A stretch of 64,000 nucleotides of DNA, taken from NCBI RefSeq assembly GCF_032921865.1, contig NZ_CP136684.1, positions 788,501-852,500 of the forward strand, written 5' to 3'. Numbering within the stretch: the stretch's first letter is position 1; every line of letters begins with the position of its first letter. Shown here one piece after another: positions 20,806 through 29,531 of the stretch. The notes beneath the pieces were generated by a model, which was given only the letters and a program-made list of their open reading frames with translations, was not told the origin of the DNA and made no database searches. The position numbers and the translations under genes are program-made. This DNA comes from Thalassospira lucentensis. GTDB lineage: Bacteria; Pseudomonadota; Alphaproteobacteria; Rhodospirillales; Thalassospiraceae.

Positions 20806-21480
20806 TCAGACTGTTGTACCGAACTGTAATATTGTCCAGAAGTAATCTCCTTTAAAATTGGCTTCCGAAAAGAGTTTTTCCCATTCTTCAGGACGACAAT
20901 ACGTTTTAGCTGTCAACATCCACGCCTCAAAAAGTGCAAGTTCTTCATCATTACGGTAAGCATCAACCTGAACAAATGCGGCTTCCGGTCGTTTTACAAC
21001 GCGATTTATCTCCCTGATCGCACGAACACATTCTTCCCGATCAAGATTATGTAGCGTATTGATTGCGAAAACTGCGTCAAATGAATTGTCAGGGAAAGGT
21101 AATTTTAAAGCGTTACCTATATGCAATCTGCCTATGACGTCTGGGTGACAGTTTTTAACGGCATACTCTGAGACATCAACACCATAGGCATCGACTTGGG
21201 TCTTTCCATAGACTAAATCGTTAACAAAAAAACCCTTGGCGCAACCGATATCCAGAACACGGTCGCCAATCTTCAGATCGTACCGGGAAATGGCCTTGTC
21301 AGCAATTTTTGTCCAGCGACCATCATAATAGTAACCACCGTACCCTTGTTCACGAGGTCCGTCGAAATATGCCTCGCCAAATTTCATGGCTTCAACCCGA
21401 TTTTCTTCCTTGTTGATTAATCGGGACGAAACATCACGGGTTATTTCGCCGACTGATTCCAGCAAGTTAAATACAGGCAT
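20806..21480 (-). CDS. Class I SAM-dependent methyltransferase
   Basis: A 224-aa Methyltransf_11-type protein: RVLDIGCAKGFFVNDLV (motif I), YGVDVSEYAV, LPFPDNSFDAVFAINTLHNL. The N-terminus contains a Tyr/Gly-rich patch (GYGGYYYDG). Its ATG directly follows the TGA of the upstream SDR gene, so the two are translationally coupled and probably act on the same intermediate. Confidence 0.87.
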   Translation of the reverse strand: MPVFNLLESVGEITRDVSSRLINKEENRVEAMKFGEAYFDGPREQGYGGYYYDGRWTKIADKAISRYDLKIGDRVLDIGCAKGFFVNDLVYGKTQVDAYGVDVSEYAVKNCHPDVIGRLHIGNALKLPFPDNSFDAVFAINTLHNLDREECVRAIREINRVVKRPEAAFVQVDAYRNDEELALFEAWMLTAKTYCRPEEWEKLFSEANFKGDYFWTILQFGTTV

Positions 21481-22359
21481 TCAGATCGGTTCCTGTTCAA
21501 GAATTAGGTTCAAAGCATCAGGAAGCTGCATAAATGTAAAACCCGGGAATGCCTTGTTCGTTGCCGTCGTGTCAAAGCTCCGGTGTGTAATCTGAGTTGT
21601 CCTTTCTGAGGTTTTGACCGTTACTGGTTTCCTTGCACGTTCTGAAACCAGATTTGCAACCTCATGGAAACTATATGACTTGCCGGTAACCGCATTTAGC
21701 AATCCAGAACTGCGGCGCTGTATAATTTCGATTACCAACGCGGCAACATCTTCGCTATAGATATGATCGCGGGTTTCCTCGCCTTTGCCGCCAAGCTGAA
21801 TGAAACCTTGCTCCTTTGCCTGACGTCGAAAACGATTGGGACCGTATGAATTATGTGTATCCCCCACACCGGCGACCATAGTTGAACGTAAAATAGCAAG
21901 TGGGGCCGCACCTACCTGCTTGAACATCAGTTCGCGGGTTCTATGCATCAGACCGTACAAGTCATCTGGTGCAGCTGGCGTTTGTTCGGAAATTCGCGTC
22001 GTGGCCATCGAATATACAGCATCAGAGCTCATGTAAATCACATGCGCAACAGGTTGACGCCGCAAAGCCTCACAGACACTTTCCGCGATCACCAAGTTTG
22101 CCTGAAAAGTAGCGATGTCCCGACCACGGTCCGGCGTCAGAGCAGCAAGCATTATTACGCAATCTTGCTCATCAAAGATGTCCGCCAACCTTTTTGCAGC
22201 CCCAGCAGCCGTCAAATCGACATCCGACGAAGTTAGCGCCAAGGTTTCAATCTCTTGCCCCACTAATTGACGATGCAACACCTGCCCTATAAAACCTTTG
22301 GCGCCGATCAGAACAACCCGTTTTGGTTTTTGTTTCAAAGAGAATTCGTGGGTTAGCAT
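21481..22359 (-). CDS. Extended SDR (epimerase/dehydratase-like), paralogue of the 7964-8836 gene
   Basis: A 292-aa Rossmann protein with LIGAKGFIGQVL and IYMSSDAVYSM. The catalytic motif reads YGLMH (residues 135-139): the Tyr is kept, but the Lys is His. Similarity to the SDR at 7964-8836 runs over the whole length. ATG at 22359 with AAGGATATGGG. It sits between the UDP-sugar-dehydrogenase homologue and two methyltransferases. An isomerase, reductase or pseudo-enzyme role is possible. Confidence 0.82.
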   Translation of the reverse strand: MLTHEFSLKQKPKRVVLIGAKGFIGQVLHRQLVGQEIETLALTSSDVDLTAAGAAKRLADIFDEQDCVIMLAALTPDRGRDIATFQANLVIAESVCEALRRQPVAHVIYMSSDAVYSMATTRISEQTPAAPDDLYGLMHRTRELMFKQVGAAPLAILRSTMVAGVGDTHNSYGPNRFRRQAKEQGFIQLGGKGEETRDHIYSEDVAALVIEIIQRRSSGLLNAVTGKSYSFHEVANLVSERARKPVTVKTSERTTQITHRSFDTTATNKAFPGFTFMQLPDALNLILEQEPI

Positions 22360-22371
22360 CCCATATCCTTA

Positions 22372-23649
22372 CTAAAGATCGTTTACGCCCAAAGTGAAGT
22401 AGCGAGCCCCTGCTACTCGACATGCTCCCCCCCCCAAGACCCTGTAAGGATCTATGATCATCTTTGTGCGCATGCTTTTGAGTAAGTCGCTCGGCTTGAG
22501 ATTTCGGTAAATGGGCCAAGGAGTCATGATGATCAAGACATCTGCTCCATCGCAGGTTTCAACAGGCTCTTCCACTTGCCGCAGATCAAGGTTTGGCAAC
22601 ACGTTTGCAGAAACCACTGGATCATGTACTGCCACCTCAAAGTCTTTCAGATACTTCAACAGCGCCAATGACGGCGAATTTTTCGTGGAATGGGTATTTT
22701 CTTTGTAGGAAAGACCGAGGACTGCAAATTTCGGATTTTCTAGGAATGAAAAGACTTCCTGATGCAGCAGACGTAGAACCCAATCTTTCCGATATCGACT
22801 GTTCGCAATCCATGCTTTTACGATACCGGAGTCTGTCCCAAATTTATCTGAGAACTCGCAAACAGTCGTCAAATCACGCTCAAGGTTCCCCCCGGAGATT
22901 CCTAATCCTGGAGACAGATAGGAGTATTGCCCAATCCTTCGATCAAGTTTCAGAGCAGGCACAATTTCTGACCAATCAGCGCCAATATTCTCACAAAGTT
23001 CAGCGAGTGTGTTTGCAACACTCACACTTGCAACCAAGCAGCAATTAATTGAAATTTTTGCTAGTTCAGCACTCTCGTACCTCATTGGCAGTAGAGGACA
23101 TTCATGTGCTGAAAGAAACGCTTCGTAGGAAGCCTCTAAAGGCTTTGATGGATCAGCACAACCGATAATATAACGCTCTGGATACAGTGCCCGTTCAATC
23201 GCTCTACCGAAAATAAGTGTTTCGACTTGATAATAGTACGAGCGCCCCTCACGCAAATTTAAGCCACGCGAGAACCCTGGTGGTACCTGGCTAAGAACAA
23301 CCAGAACGGAGCTAATCGGGAGAGCATCGTCGACCGCCTGCAGTAACTCATTTACAACAGTTAAGTCGCTCTGGCCCATGTCATCCGTGGGAATATCCGG
23401 AGCAACATACACTACGTCACAGTTGGCTAGTTCCTCAATATTTGAGGTAAAACGGATACGGTCCTTGTGCTTTACCATTAACTCCTTAAGGTCTGGTTCT
23501 TCGACAGGCGGGTGACCACTCAAAAGTTCTTCAATGGTATTTTTGTCGAGATCGAAACACACCATTTCAAAACCGCGCTCTGCACCAGCTACCGCAGAGT
23601 TCAGGCCAAGGTGCGTCATTCCTGCGAACCCAATGGTTGGCAAAGGCAT
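22372..23649 (-). CDS. UDP-glucose/GDP-mannose dehydrogenase-family protein lacking the catalytic Cys
   Basis: A 425-aa member of the nucleotide-sugar 6-dehydrogenase family. The N-terminal NAD domain begins IGFAGMTHLGL, an altered Gly motif. The central domain has ESAELAKISIN (the conserved E-x5-K-x3-N, about residues 192-202). The signature GFGGSCFPKD is replaced by GISGGNLERD, so the thiolate Cys becomes Asn at about residue 255. The C-terminal domain (FAVLGLSYKENTHSTKNSPS) is intact. Without Cys the usual two-step oxidation to a uronic acid is unlikely. A G9 tract sits near its 3' end. It overlaps the upstream gene as TAATG. Confidence 0.85.
   Translation of the reverse strand: MPLPTIGFAGMTHLGLNSAVAGAERGFEMVCFDLDKNTIEELLSGHPPVEEPDLKELMVKHKDRIRFTSNIEELANCDVVYVAPDIPTDDMGQSDLTVVNELLQAVDDALPISSVLVVLSQVPPGFSRGLNLREGRSYYYQVETLIFGRAIERALYPERYIIGCADPSKPLEASYEAFLSAHECPLLPMRYESAELAKISINCCLVASVSVANTLAELCENIGADWSEIVPALKLDRRIGQYSYLSPGLGISGGNLERDLTTVCEFSDKFGTDSGIVKAWIANSRYRKDWVLRLLHQEVFSFLENPKFAVLGLSYKENTHSTKNSPSLALLKYLKDFEVAVHDPVVSANVLPNLDLRQVEEPVETCDGADVLIIMTPWPIYRNLKPSDLLKSMRTKMIIDPYRVLGGGACRVAGARYFTLGVNDL
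22427..22435. repeat. Homopolymer tract C9 (G9 on the coding strand)
   Basis: Nine consecutive C residues inside the 3' part of the dehydrogenase-like gene, coding Gly-Gly-Gly about 20 codons before its stop. Slippage would change the C-terminus. Confidence 0.85.
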
Positions 23650-24572
23650 TAGCCGAACTCCTTCAAAGACTGATCGGTCATTTCGCGCAGGATACTATCT
23701 ATCCATATATCGTTATCGATATTGCCGGCACCCGTTAAGCAAAGCTGCTTGAAATGTTCATATTCAAGTTTCCAGGTCGGGTCCGGCTGGACGAGTGTAG
23801 TTGTATTCTCATCCGGTCTTCCGCTGGGAATTTTACGATCACGGATCGTAAATGTGCTAGGTCCCCACTTACAGAGAGACTCGATGTGAGCACTACCTTT
23901 TTCCGCGAACACATCGGCAGTGAAATGATTGCGCCAACTCAGCAAAGTCATCTCTAGCTCGACACGTATCTCGCCATTTGATCCGAAACAAAAATGATCA
24001 AAGGTCCGGTTCTCAAAACAATGAGCACTAATGACTTTGAAGGGTGTTTTTGGTTGCCCGATCCAAAACAGAATTGTGTCTAGCAAGTGAGAGCCGAGAT
24101 CAGGAAGAACTCCCGCACCCTGATCTCTCCATGCAGACTCTCTTACGAGGCGAGCTGTCCCATTTCCATAGAACATTCTAACGCTATAGATGTTACCGAG
24201 AATGCCGCTTTCTATCGCGTCTTTCATCCGCACAAAATGCGGTTCAAACCGATGATTATAAGCTGTGTAGCATGTGACCTTATGCTTAGCCGCAAGCTCA
24301 CCTAACGACTTCAATGAAGCTGTGTCGTCATTTAGCAATGGCTTTTCGACTAAGACATGCTTTCCATTGGACAGCAAGTGCTCGAGGACAGTCCCCTTTG
24401 CCTCGTCCGGAGTGCACACAAGAGCAGCATCAAATGACGACAAAGGAACTTCCATTACCGACTTGAAGTCTGCTTCCGCGTGAAACGGATCTACGACTGC
24501 GACGACATCGGAGTCCGCAACAGCACGGCGTTTATGGCCTTGGATACCCAAGCCAACAACAATAACTCTCAC
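23649..24572 (-). CDS. Gfo/Idh/MocA-family oxidoreductase
   Basis: A 307-aa NAD(P)-dependent sugar oxidoreductase. VIVVGLGIQGHKRRAV is the dinucleotide motif, VLVEKPLL carries the conserved EKP lysine, and GVLPDLGSHLLD the catalytic D-x3-H. It is slightly short for the family because helices in the C-terminal sheet domain are reduced. The start is a GTG at 24572 with AAGGAG, a strong ribosome site. Likely substrates are 2- or 3-keto nucleotide sugars made by the neighbours. Confidence 0.88.
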   Translation of the reverse strand: MRVIVVGLGIQGHKRRAVADSDVVAVVDPFHAEADFKSVMEVPLSSFDAALVCTPDEAKGTVLEHLLSNGKHVLVEKPLLNDDTASLKSLGELAAKHKVTCYTAYNHRFEPHFVRMKDAIESGILGNIYSVRMFYGNGTARLVRESAWRDQGAGVLPDLGSHLLDTILFWIGQPKTPFKVISAHCFENRTFDHFCFGSNGEIRVELEMTLLSWRNHFTADVFAEKGSAHIESLCKWGPSTFTIRDRKIPSGRPDENTTTLVQPDPTWKLEYEHFKQLCLTGAGNIDNDIWIDSILREMTDQSLKEFG

Positions 24573-24583
24573 CGAGTTTCTCC

Positions 24584-26155
24584 TTAGTCCTCTTTGATGT
24601 AATGAGCTTGGCGTTCGATTTTAGCCAATCGTCTCAAAACCAAATCCGGGGTAATTTCGTGATTTGCATCAAACTCACACTCAATACCTGCCGCGATATT
24701 GCCGAGGACAGATGCAATCGCCTCATTTCCTTCACTGGCAACCATAGCCAACGACGCATAAGCCAGCAAAGCATCGCCTGAACCTACAGCATCCACAACA
24801 TGTTCAGCAAAGCTATCAACGTTGATCAAAGTTCGGGGATCGCCCTCGGGACGAGTGCAATAAGTAAGAATGCCGCGCGGACCAAGCTTCAGAATGAGAG
24901 TTTTACACTTTGCTCTCTTAAACAGTTCCGTTGCGAGTGGGCGCACAACAGAATCTTGATCTCCTAGCGCGAACCTAGCTTCACGTTCATTAGGTGTAAT
25001 CAGATCAAATTCCTGGAATTCTGTGATGTTCCCCCAGCGACTTGCGACCTGACTGTCGGCAACTTTGAATATACCTTCAGGAATCGCTGCAATAAGATCA
25101 GGAATAGTGTGCTTGTTGAATATTCCGTGACGAAAATCGCTGAATACCACGATGTCAGCTTCTATATTGGCAATAGCTTCACAAAGCTGCCCGACAATCT
25201 TGTCGCCAATTGATCGGTTGTCGAGCGTATCAACCTTAAGAAGGCGATAATCGTTTGCAACAATTGCGTTTTTGTTCGTTGTCGGACGAGTAGGGTCAAT
25301 GATTGGTTTACAATTGACGCCTGCTTTCTTGAGGTCTTCGAGAACAAAGGAAGAATAGCTATCTTCACCCAATACCGTCGAAAACGTTACGTCTGCACCG
25401 GCAGCGCGTAGGTGTTTTGCTACAACGCCGGCACCACCTACGTAGTCCACTTTCTCCTCGAAACGTACGCTCATAGTTGGTGTTTTCGTCATCCCACCGA
25501 TCATCGAGCACTTTGTATAGCTGTCGACAATTGTATCACCAACAACATGAACTCTAAGACCTTTAGTCTTCTCCAAAACATCTCGGAAGCTTTGGAAAGT
25601 TAAACCTTCGTTCCGCATCATGAGCAGGAGTTTTTCTGTCGAGATATCTGGTGGAATATTTTCAATGATATAGGACGACGAATAAACAATATCACCAGGA
25701 GTGAAAATGATCTCACCCCCGAAGGACTCGAGAGTGTTTATTTCTTCTTGGGTTTTAGGTGGAATCTTGCCATCTACATACTCGTAACCCTTAGCGAAGT
25801 AGTCAGGTTTAATTCTTTTAAGGGTTTCGATCGGTGTCGAGTTTGGATCAATGATCACGTAATCGACCATTTCGAAAGCCGCGAGATTGATCGCACGTAG
25901 ATCCTGAGGAACGTACGGACGCATATCCGCCTTGGTTACAAATTCGTCGCACGTCAGGCTTGTGACCAAGATGTCTGCCTTGCTTTTAGCATAAAGCAGA
26001 TGACGAACGTGTCCCGGATGTACGACATCAAAAGTGCCGTGACACATGATCACTTTTTTATCGCGAGGACGATCACCAATAATCTCGGCGAGTTCATCTA
26101 CAGTTTTGATTTTTGCCGATACAAAGCCGCGGCTAGCTTCATCAATAGGAGACAT
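24584..26155 (-). CDS. Bifunctional nucleotidyltransferase-PfkB kinase (HldE-like, reversed domain order)
   Basis: A 523-aa two-domain enzyme. Residues about 15-170 form a cytidylyltransferase-like domain with HGTFDVVHPGH (HxGH). After a linker of about 30 residues a PfkB/ribokinase domain follows (VVGDTIVDSYTKC, YVGGAGVVAKHL, LITPNEREARFALG, DAVGSGDALLAYA with the catalytic Asp). E. coli HldE has kinase first and transferase second. The pair of activities fits heptose 1-phosphorylation and nucleotidylation. ATG at 26155; an upstream in-frame extension would run into the neighbouring SDR. Confidence 0.88.
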   Translation of the reverse strand: MSPIDEASRGFVSAKIKTVDELAEIIGDRPRDKKVIMCHGTFDVVHPGHVRHLLYAKSKADILVTSLTCDEFVTKADMRPYVPQDLRAINLAAFEMVDYVIIDPNSTPIETLKRIKPDYFAKGYEYVDGKIPPKTQEEINTLESFGGEIIFTPGDIVYSSSYIIENIPPDISTEKLLLMMRNEGLTFQSFRDVLEKTKGLRVHVVGDTIVDSYTKCSMIGGMTKTPTMSVRFEEKVDYVGGAGVVAKHLRAAGADVTFSTVLGEDSYSSFVLEDLKKAGVNCKPIIDPTRPTTNKNAIVANDYRLLKVDTLDNRSIGDKIVGQLCEAIANIEADIVVFSDFRHGIFNKHTIPDLIAAIPEGIFKVADSQVASRWGNITEFQEFDLITPNEREARFALGDQDSVVRPLATELFKRAKCKTLILKLGPRGILTYCTRPEGDPRTLINVDSFAEHVVDAVGSGDALLAYASLAMVASEGNEAIASVLGNIAAGIECEFDANHEITPDLVLRRLAKIERQAHYIKED

Positions 26156-26163
26156 ATTCTTGC

Positions 26164-27156
26164 TCAGTCCTGCATATATTGGAACCAGGTCTTGGTCGCT
26201 GTTTCGATCGAAGAAACATCCCACAGCGGAGCGTCACGCCAATAATCAATATTGTCGACGATGCGCTTCACACCTTCTTCAAACGACACCCTTGGCTTCC
26301 AACCCAAATCATGATTAATCTTCGTAGTATCAGCCCATGTACAATCGGGCTCCCCCGGCCTCTTTGGAATGTGAACGACTTCGCCACCTAGCAGCTCAAC
26401 CAACCGATTAACAGACTGGGGCTTACTGGCACCGAGGTTGTATATTTCCCCACTTACCTGAACGTCAGATGCCGCAAAAAATGCCTCCGCAACGTCAGTA
26501 ACATAAAGGAAGTCCCTAGTTTGTGTGCCATCGCCAACCACGGTGAACGGTTTTCCTGCCAGTTTTTGTTTCAAGAAAACACCAAAAACAGCGCCATATG
26601 CACCGGAAGTTCGCGAACGCGTCCCGTAAGCATTAAATATCCTTACCGAGTTTACGGGAAGGTCATACACTTTCCCCCAATGCAAAGCAGCCTGCTCTCC
26701 CTGATACTTTGAAAGAGCGTAGGGATATTTCGTATCAATTACATGATCTTCTTTTGTTGGAGTTTGCGCCAAGCCATAGCAAGACGAAGATGCAGCATAA
26801 ACCAGCTTCTCAACACTTCCGGCGGCCCGAGCACATTCCAGTACATTTACTGTGCCTTGAACGTTAACCGACATATATTCAGAGGGGTGCTCAATTGACG
26901 GCACAATATCGCCAATACCAGCAAAGTGGAAAACTCTTTTAGCATCTGCAAAAATAGAGTTTCCAACTTTGAGATCCCTAATGTCGAGCTCGTGGAGCTC
27001 GACATTAGGATTGCCAGAATGATGATCAAGGTTTGCAGCCCGGCCTCCGACAAGGTTATCGACCACCCTAACGGCGTAGCCACGATCAACCAACAGGTCG
27101 ACCATGTGACTGCCGATAAATCCCGCACCACCAGTAACAACTGCAACCGGTTTCAT
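26164..27156 (-). CDS. NAD-dependent nucleotide-sugar epimerase (SDR)
   Basis: A 330-aa extended SDR of the UDP-glucose/GlcNAc 4-epimerase type: VVTGGAGFIGSHMVD (NAD motif), YAASSSCYG, and catalytic YALSK (Tyr-x3-Lys). RIFNAYGTRSR and GDGTQTRDFLYVTDVAEA are typical nucleotide-sugar contacts. The ATG at 27156 overlaps the TGA of the upstream SDR (TGATG); a GTG at 27159 is an alternative. It carries a perfect 15-bp inverted repeat within its coding sequence. Confidence 0.9.
   Translation of the reverse strand: MKPVAVVTGGAGFIGSHMVDLLVDRGYAVRVVDNLVGGRAANLDHHSGNPNVELHELDIRDLKVGNSIFADAKRVFHFAGIGDIVPSIEHPSEYMSVNVQGTVNVLECARAAGSVEKLVYAASSSCYGLAQTPTKEDHVIDTKYPYALSKYQGEQAALHWGKVYDLPVNSVRIFNAYGTRSRTSGAYGAVFGVFLKQKLAGKPFTVVGDGTQTRDFLYVTDVAEAFFAASDVQVSGEIYNLGASKPQSVNRLVELLGGEVVHIPKRPGEPDCTWADTTKINHDLGWKPRVSFEEGVKRIVDNIDYWRDAPLWDVSSIETATKTWFQYMQD
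26977..27009. repeat. Perfect 15-bp inverted repeat inside an SDR gene
   Basis: CCTAATGTCGAGCTC (26977-26991), loop GTG, then its exact complement (26995-27009). It encodes the stretch around VELHELDI of the epimerase and would form a very stable hairpin in the mRNA or a cruciform in DNA. Confidence 0.9.
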
Positions 27157-28166
27157 CACTTTGCCCCAATCTTCTTCATCGTACGAACGTTGTAGTAGTT
27201 ATCATCTTCAAAACTATTCGGAAGCTTTTCAGCCTTGAAGGCCTTCACCAAATCACGTACCGCATCTTCGATAGTATGCTTTGGCGCGAAGCCCAGAACT
27301 CGCTTAATTTTGTCCGAATTGATGTGATAAGAGCGAATATCATCAGTTGGCTCTGTGTCGATTGAGATATCGCCAATCTCAGGTAACTCTGCTTCGACAA
27401 CCGATTTAACTACTTTTGCAATATCCATAATGCTCAGATTCTGGAAACCACAGTTAAAGGTTTCATCTGCGACTTTCTCGTCCGGAGCTTCAAGCAACGT
27501 CTTGACCAGATCAGCATAGTCCTGAACATGCAGATTTGGGCGAAGCTGGGAACCACCGAAAACACGAATTTTATGGTTGGTAATTGCGTGGTTAGTCAGA
27601 ATATTCACCGACAGATCCAAACGCTGGCGCGGGCTGTAACCGCAGACAGTTGCGGGACGGAAAATGACGCCAACAAAGTTTTCGTCGGTATGCTTCTTCA
27701 GCAGTGGCTCACACATACCCTTGTACTTGTTATAAAGGGTCAGCGGAACCAACGGATGATCTTCAGTTACATCGGGGCTATCTGAAACCCCGTATACAGA
27801 ACTCGAAGAAGCGTACACGAAACGCTTTACCCCTGCAGTTTTAGCCGCAACGACCATCGGCTCGAAAGCATCCAAGTTCACCGTTGTGGAAAGGCCTTCG
27901 TCAAGTTCAAAACTTGCATCATTGGAGATACATGCCAAGTTAACGACAGCATCGATCCCCTGCATCGCTTCCGAGAGTTTAGCTGTGTCGCGAATGTCGC
28001 CTTTGACGATGGTGAGATTGGGATTATCGACCGGCAACTGATCGTAACCATAATACATGATGTCAAAAACTGTGACTTTATACCCCATATCGAGCAACTG
28101 GGGAGTAAGTACGCTACCACAATAGCCTGCGCCACCGGTGATGAGAATATTTTCGAACTTAGGCAA
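27156..28166 (-). CDS. NAD-dependent epimerase/dehydratase (SDR)
   Basis: A 336-aa extended SDR: ILITGGAGYCGSVLTPQLL, VVNLACISNDASFEL, YASSSSVYG and catalytic YNKYK. RPATVCGYSPRQRLD and GGSQLRPNLHVQDYADL are characteristic of the NDP-sugar SDR group often found with heptose or deoxysugar genes. The start is a TTG at 28166 with AAGGA upstream; no other start fits the Rossmann motif. It is coupled to the next SDR by a TGATG overlap. Confidence 0.9.
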   Translation of the reverse strand: MPKFENILITGGAGYCGSVLTPQLLDMGYKVTVFDIMYYGYDQLPVDNPNLTIVKGDIRDTAKLSEAMQGIDAVVNLACISNDASFELDEGLSTTVNLDAFEPMVVAAKTAGVKRFVYASSSSVYGVSDSPDVTEDHPLVPLTLYNKYKGMCEPLLKKHTDENFVGVIFRPATVCGYSPRQRLDLSVNILTNHAITNHKIRVFGGSQLRPNLHVQDYADLVKTLLEAPDEKVADETFNCGFQNLSIMDIAKVVKSVVEAELPEIGDISIDTEPTDDIRSYHINSDKIKRVLGFAPKHTIEDAVRDLVKAFKAEKLPNSFEDDNYYNVRTMKKIGAK

Positions 28167-28202
28167 TTTCTTTATCCTTCAAATCCAACGTGGAACAGCT
28201 AA

Positions 28203-28934
28203 TTAGCAGTCGATTTTGAAACCAGCAGCACATGCATCATCGTAAAACATCTGAACTGTTTCAGCTGAGAAGTCATCCAAGTCCTTCCCAACAGTACCCA
28301 GCTTTTTGAGTACATCGTTTGTCACAGTAATAATACCGCAACCTGTCTCATCAGCTTGGAAGATGTTTAGCAATTCGCGAGGGCTAGCCCACAGCAAATC
28401 AGCTTTCGGCTGAAGATCCTTCAAGATCTCGTTCGCTTCATTCATCAACGGAACAGGATCTCTACCAGTGTCGGCAATGCGCCCTGCAAATACAGAAATG
28501 ATTGACGCCGTATTTGGGTCAATGGCTTCCGCAATTGCCTTAACCTGCTCGTTCGTCATAATCGCTGTAACATTCAACACGACGCCTTCTGCAGAAAGTC
28601 GCTCCAAGAGAGGTCCAGCGAACTCCCGTTTTGTATTCATAACCGGAATTTTTACATTCACGTTTTTGCCCCAAGATGCAATTTTCAGAGCTTGAGCTCC
28701 CATTTCGTCAAATTCATCGGCGAAAACTTCGAACGAAACTGGTTCTTCGGTGATTTGATCCAGAACATCGCGTGCGAATGCTTCATAATCCGAAATCCCC
28801 GCCTTGCACATCAATGTTGGATTGGTCGTGAACCCTTTAATCAGCGGGTTTTTCTTCATCTCCAACATACCGTTGATATCAGCACCATCGGCAAAAATTT
28901 TGACCTTAAGGTTATCCAGAACCGCATTCGACAT
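28203..28934 (-). CDS. Transaldolase family protein (short type)
   Basis: A 243-aa class I aldolase barrel of the transaldolase/fructose-6-phosphate aldolase family: KIFADGADINGML, KGFTTNPTLM, SFEVFAD and VNVKIPVMNT, whose Lys should form the Schiff base. The ATG at 28934 with GGAGAA is preferred to a further upstream start. Placed among heptose genes, it could supply sedoheptulose 7-phosphate or act on a related ketose phosphate; that use is inference. Confidence 0.9.
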   Translation of the reverse strand: MSNAVLDNLKVKIFADGADINGMLEMKKNPLIKGFTTNPTLMCKAGISDYEAFARDVLDQITEEPVSFEVFADEFDEMGAQALKIASWGKNVNVKIPVMNTKREFAGPLLERLSAEGVVLNVTAIMTNEQVKAIAEAIDPNTASIISVFAGRIADTGRDPVPLMNEANEILKDLQPKADLLWASPRELLNIFQADETGCGIITVTNDVLKKLGTVGKDLDDFSAETVQMFYDDACAAGFKIDC

Positions 28935-28961
28935 TTGGAATTCTCCGGGAAGCATTTGTAA

Positions 28962-29504
28962 TTAGGAAAGATCGACATGAGACGATAGTATTCGAGCAGC
29001 TGCATCAGCCAAATCTCTAACTGTCTCAAAAGGAGGTACCGGCTTCTGCTCTGCATAGCCGTAATCAATGAAGTAACATTTGCGGCAACCAGCGTTATTG
29101 CCGGCCTCAACATCTCTCCATCTATCACCAACCATGTAGCTTTTCGCCAGATCTATATTAAGTGATTTAGCCGCATTTTTAAGCATTCCCGCATTGGGTT
29201 TTCTGCAGTTACAGCCCATGTCACTGGAATGATAACAGACTTGTATATCGTCTATTGGCAAATGCTGCTTTATGAAGGAATGCATTTCTTCGACGACACC
29301 TTGCAGTTGTTTTCCGGTAGCCACATCCGGCTGATTCGTAACAACTACAACTAGCAAACCGCTTACACTGAGCTCCCGGATAGCGTCTTCCACACCCGGT
29401 AAAAACTCAAACTCGTCGAAGCTCTGCGGTGGGTAGGACTTGCCATCCAGTATGGTCGCGCGATTTATCACACCATCTCGATCCAAAAAAACGGCACTAC
29501 GCAT
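28962..29504 (-). CDS. gmhB: HAD phosphatase, D-heptose-1,7-bisphosphate phosphatase-like
   Basis: A 180-aa HAD enzyme: FLDRDGVIN (nucleophile and acid Asp), VVTNQPDVATG, RKPNAGML and MVGDRWRDVEAG. The zinc loop CYHSSDMGCNC is the GmhB/HisB-N hallmark. It would remove the 7-phosphate of heptose 1,7-bisphosphate. The ATG at 29504 follows GGAGGG by seven bases; a TTG two codons upstream is less likely. A G9 tract abuts this ribosome site. Confidence 0.9.
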   Translation of the reverse strand: MRSAVFLDRDGVINRATILDGKSYPPQSFDEFEFLPGVEDAIRELSVSGLLVVVVTNQPDVATGKQLQGVVEEMHSFIKQHLPIDDIQVCYHSSDMGCNCRKPNAGMLKNAAKSLNIDLAKSYMVGDRWRDVEAGNNAGCRKCYFIDYGYAEQKPVPPFETVRDLADAAARILSSHVDLS

Positions 29505-29515
29505 ATTCAAGCCCT

Positions 29516-29524
29516 CCCCCCCCC
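29516..29524. repeat. Homopolymer tract C9 (G9 on the coding strand) at the gmhB ribosome site
   Basis: Nine C residues in the 27-base gap between gmhA and gmhB. On the coding strand the tract runs directly into the GGAGGG ribosome-binding site of gmhB. Confidence 0.85.
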
Positions 29525-29531
29525 GAGAATC

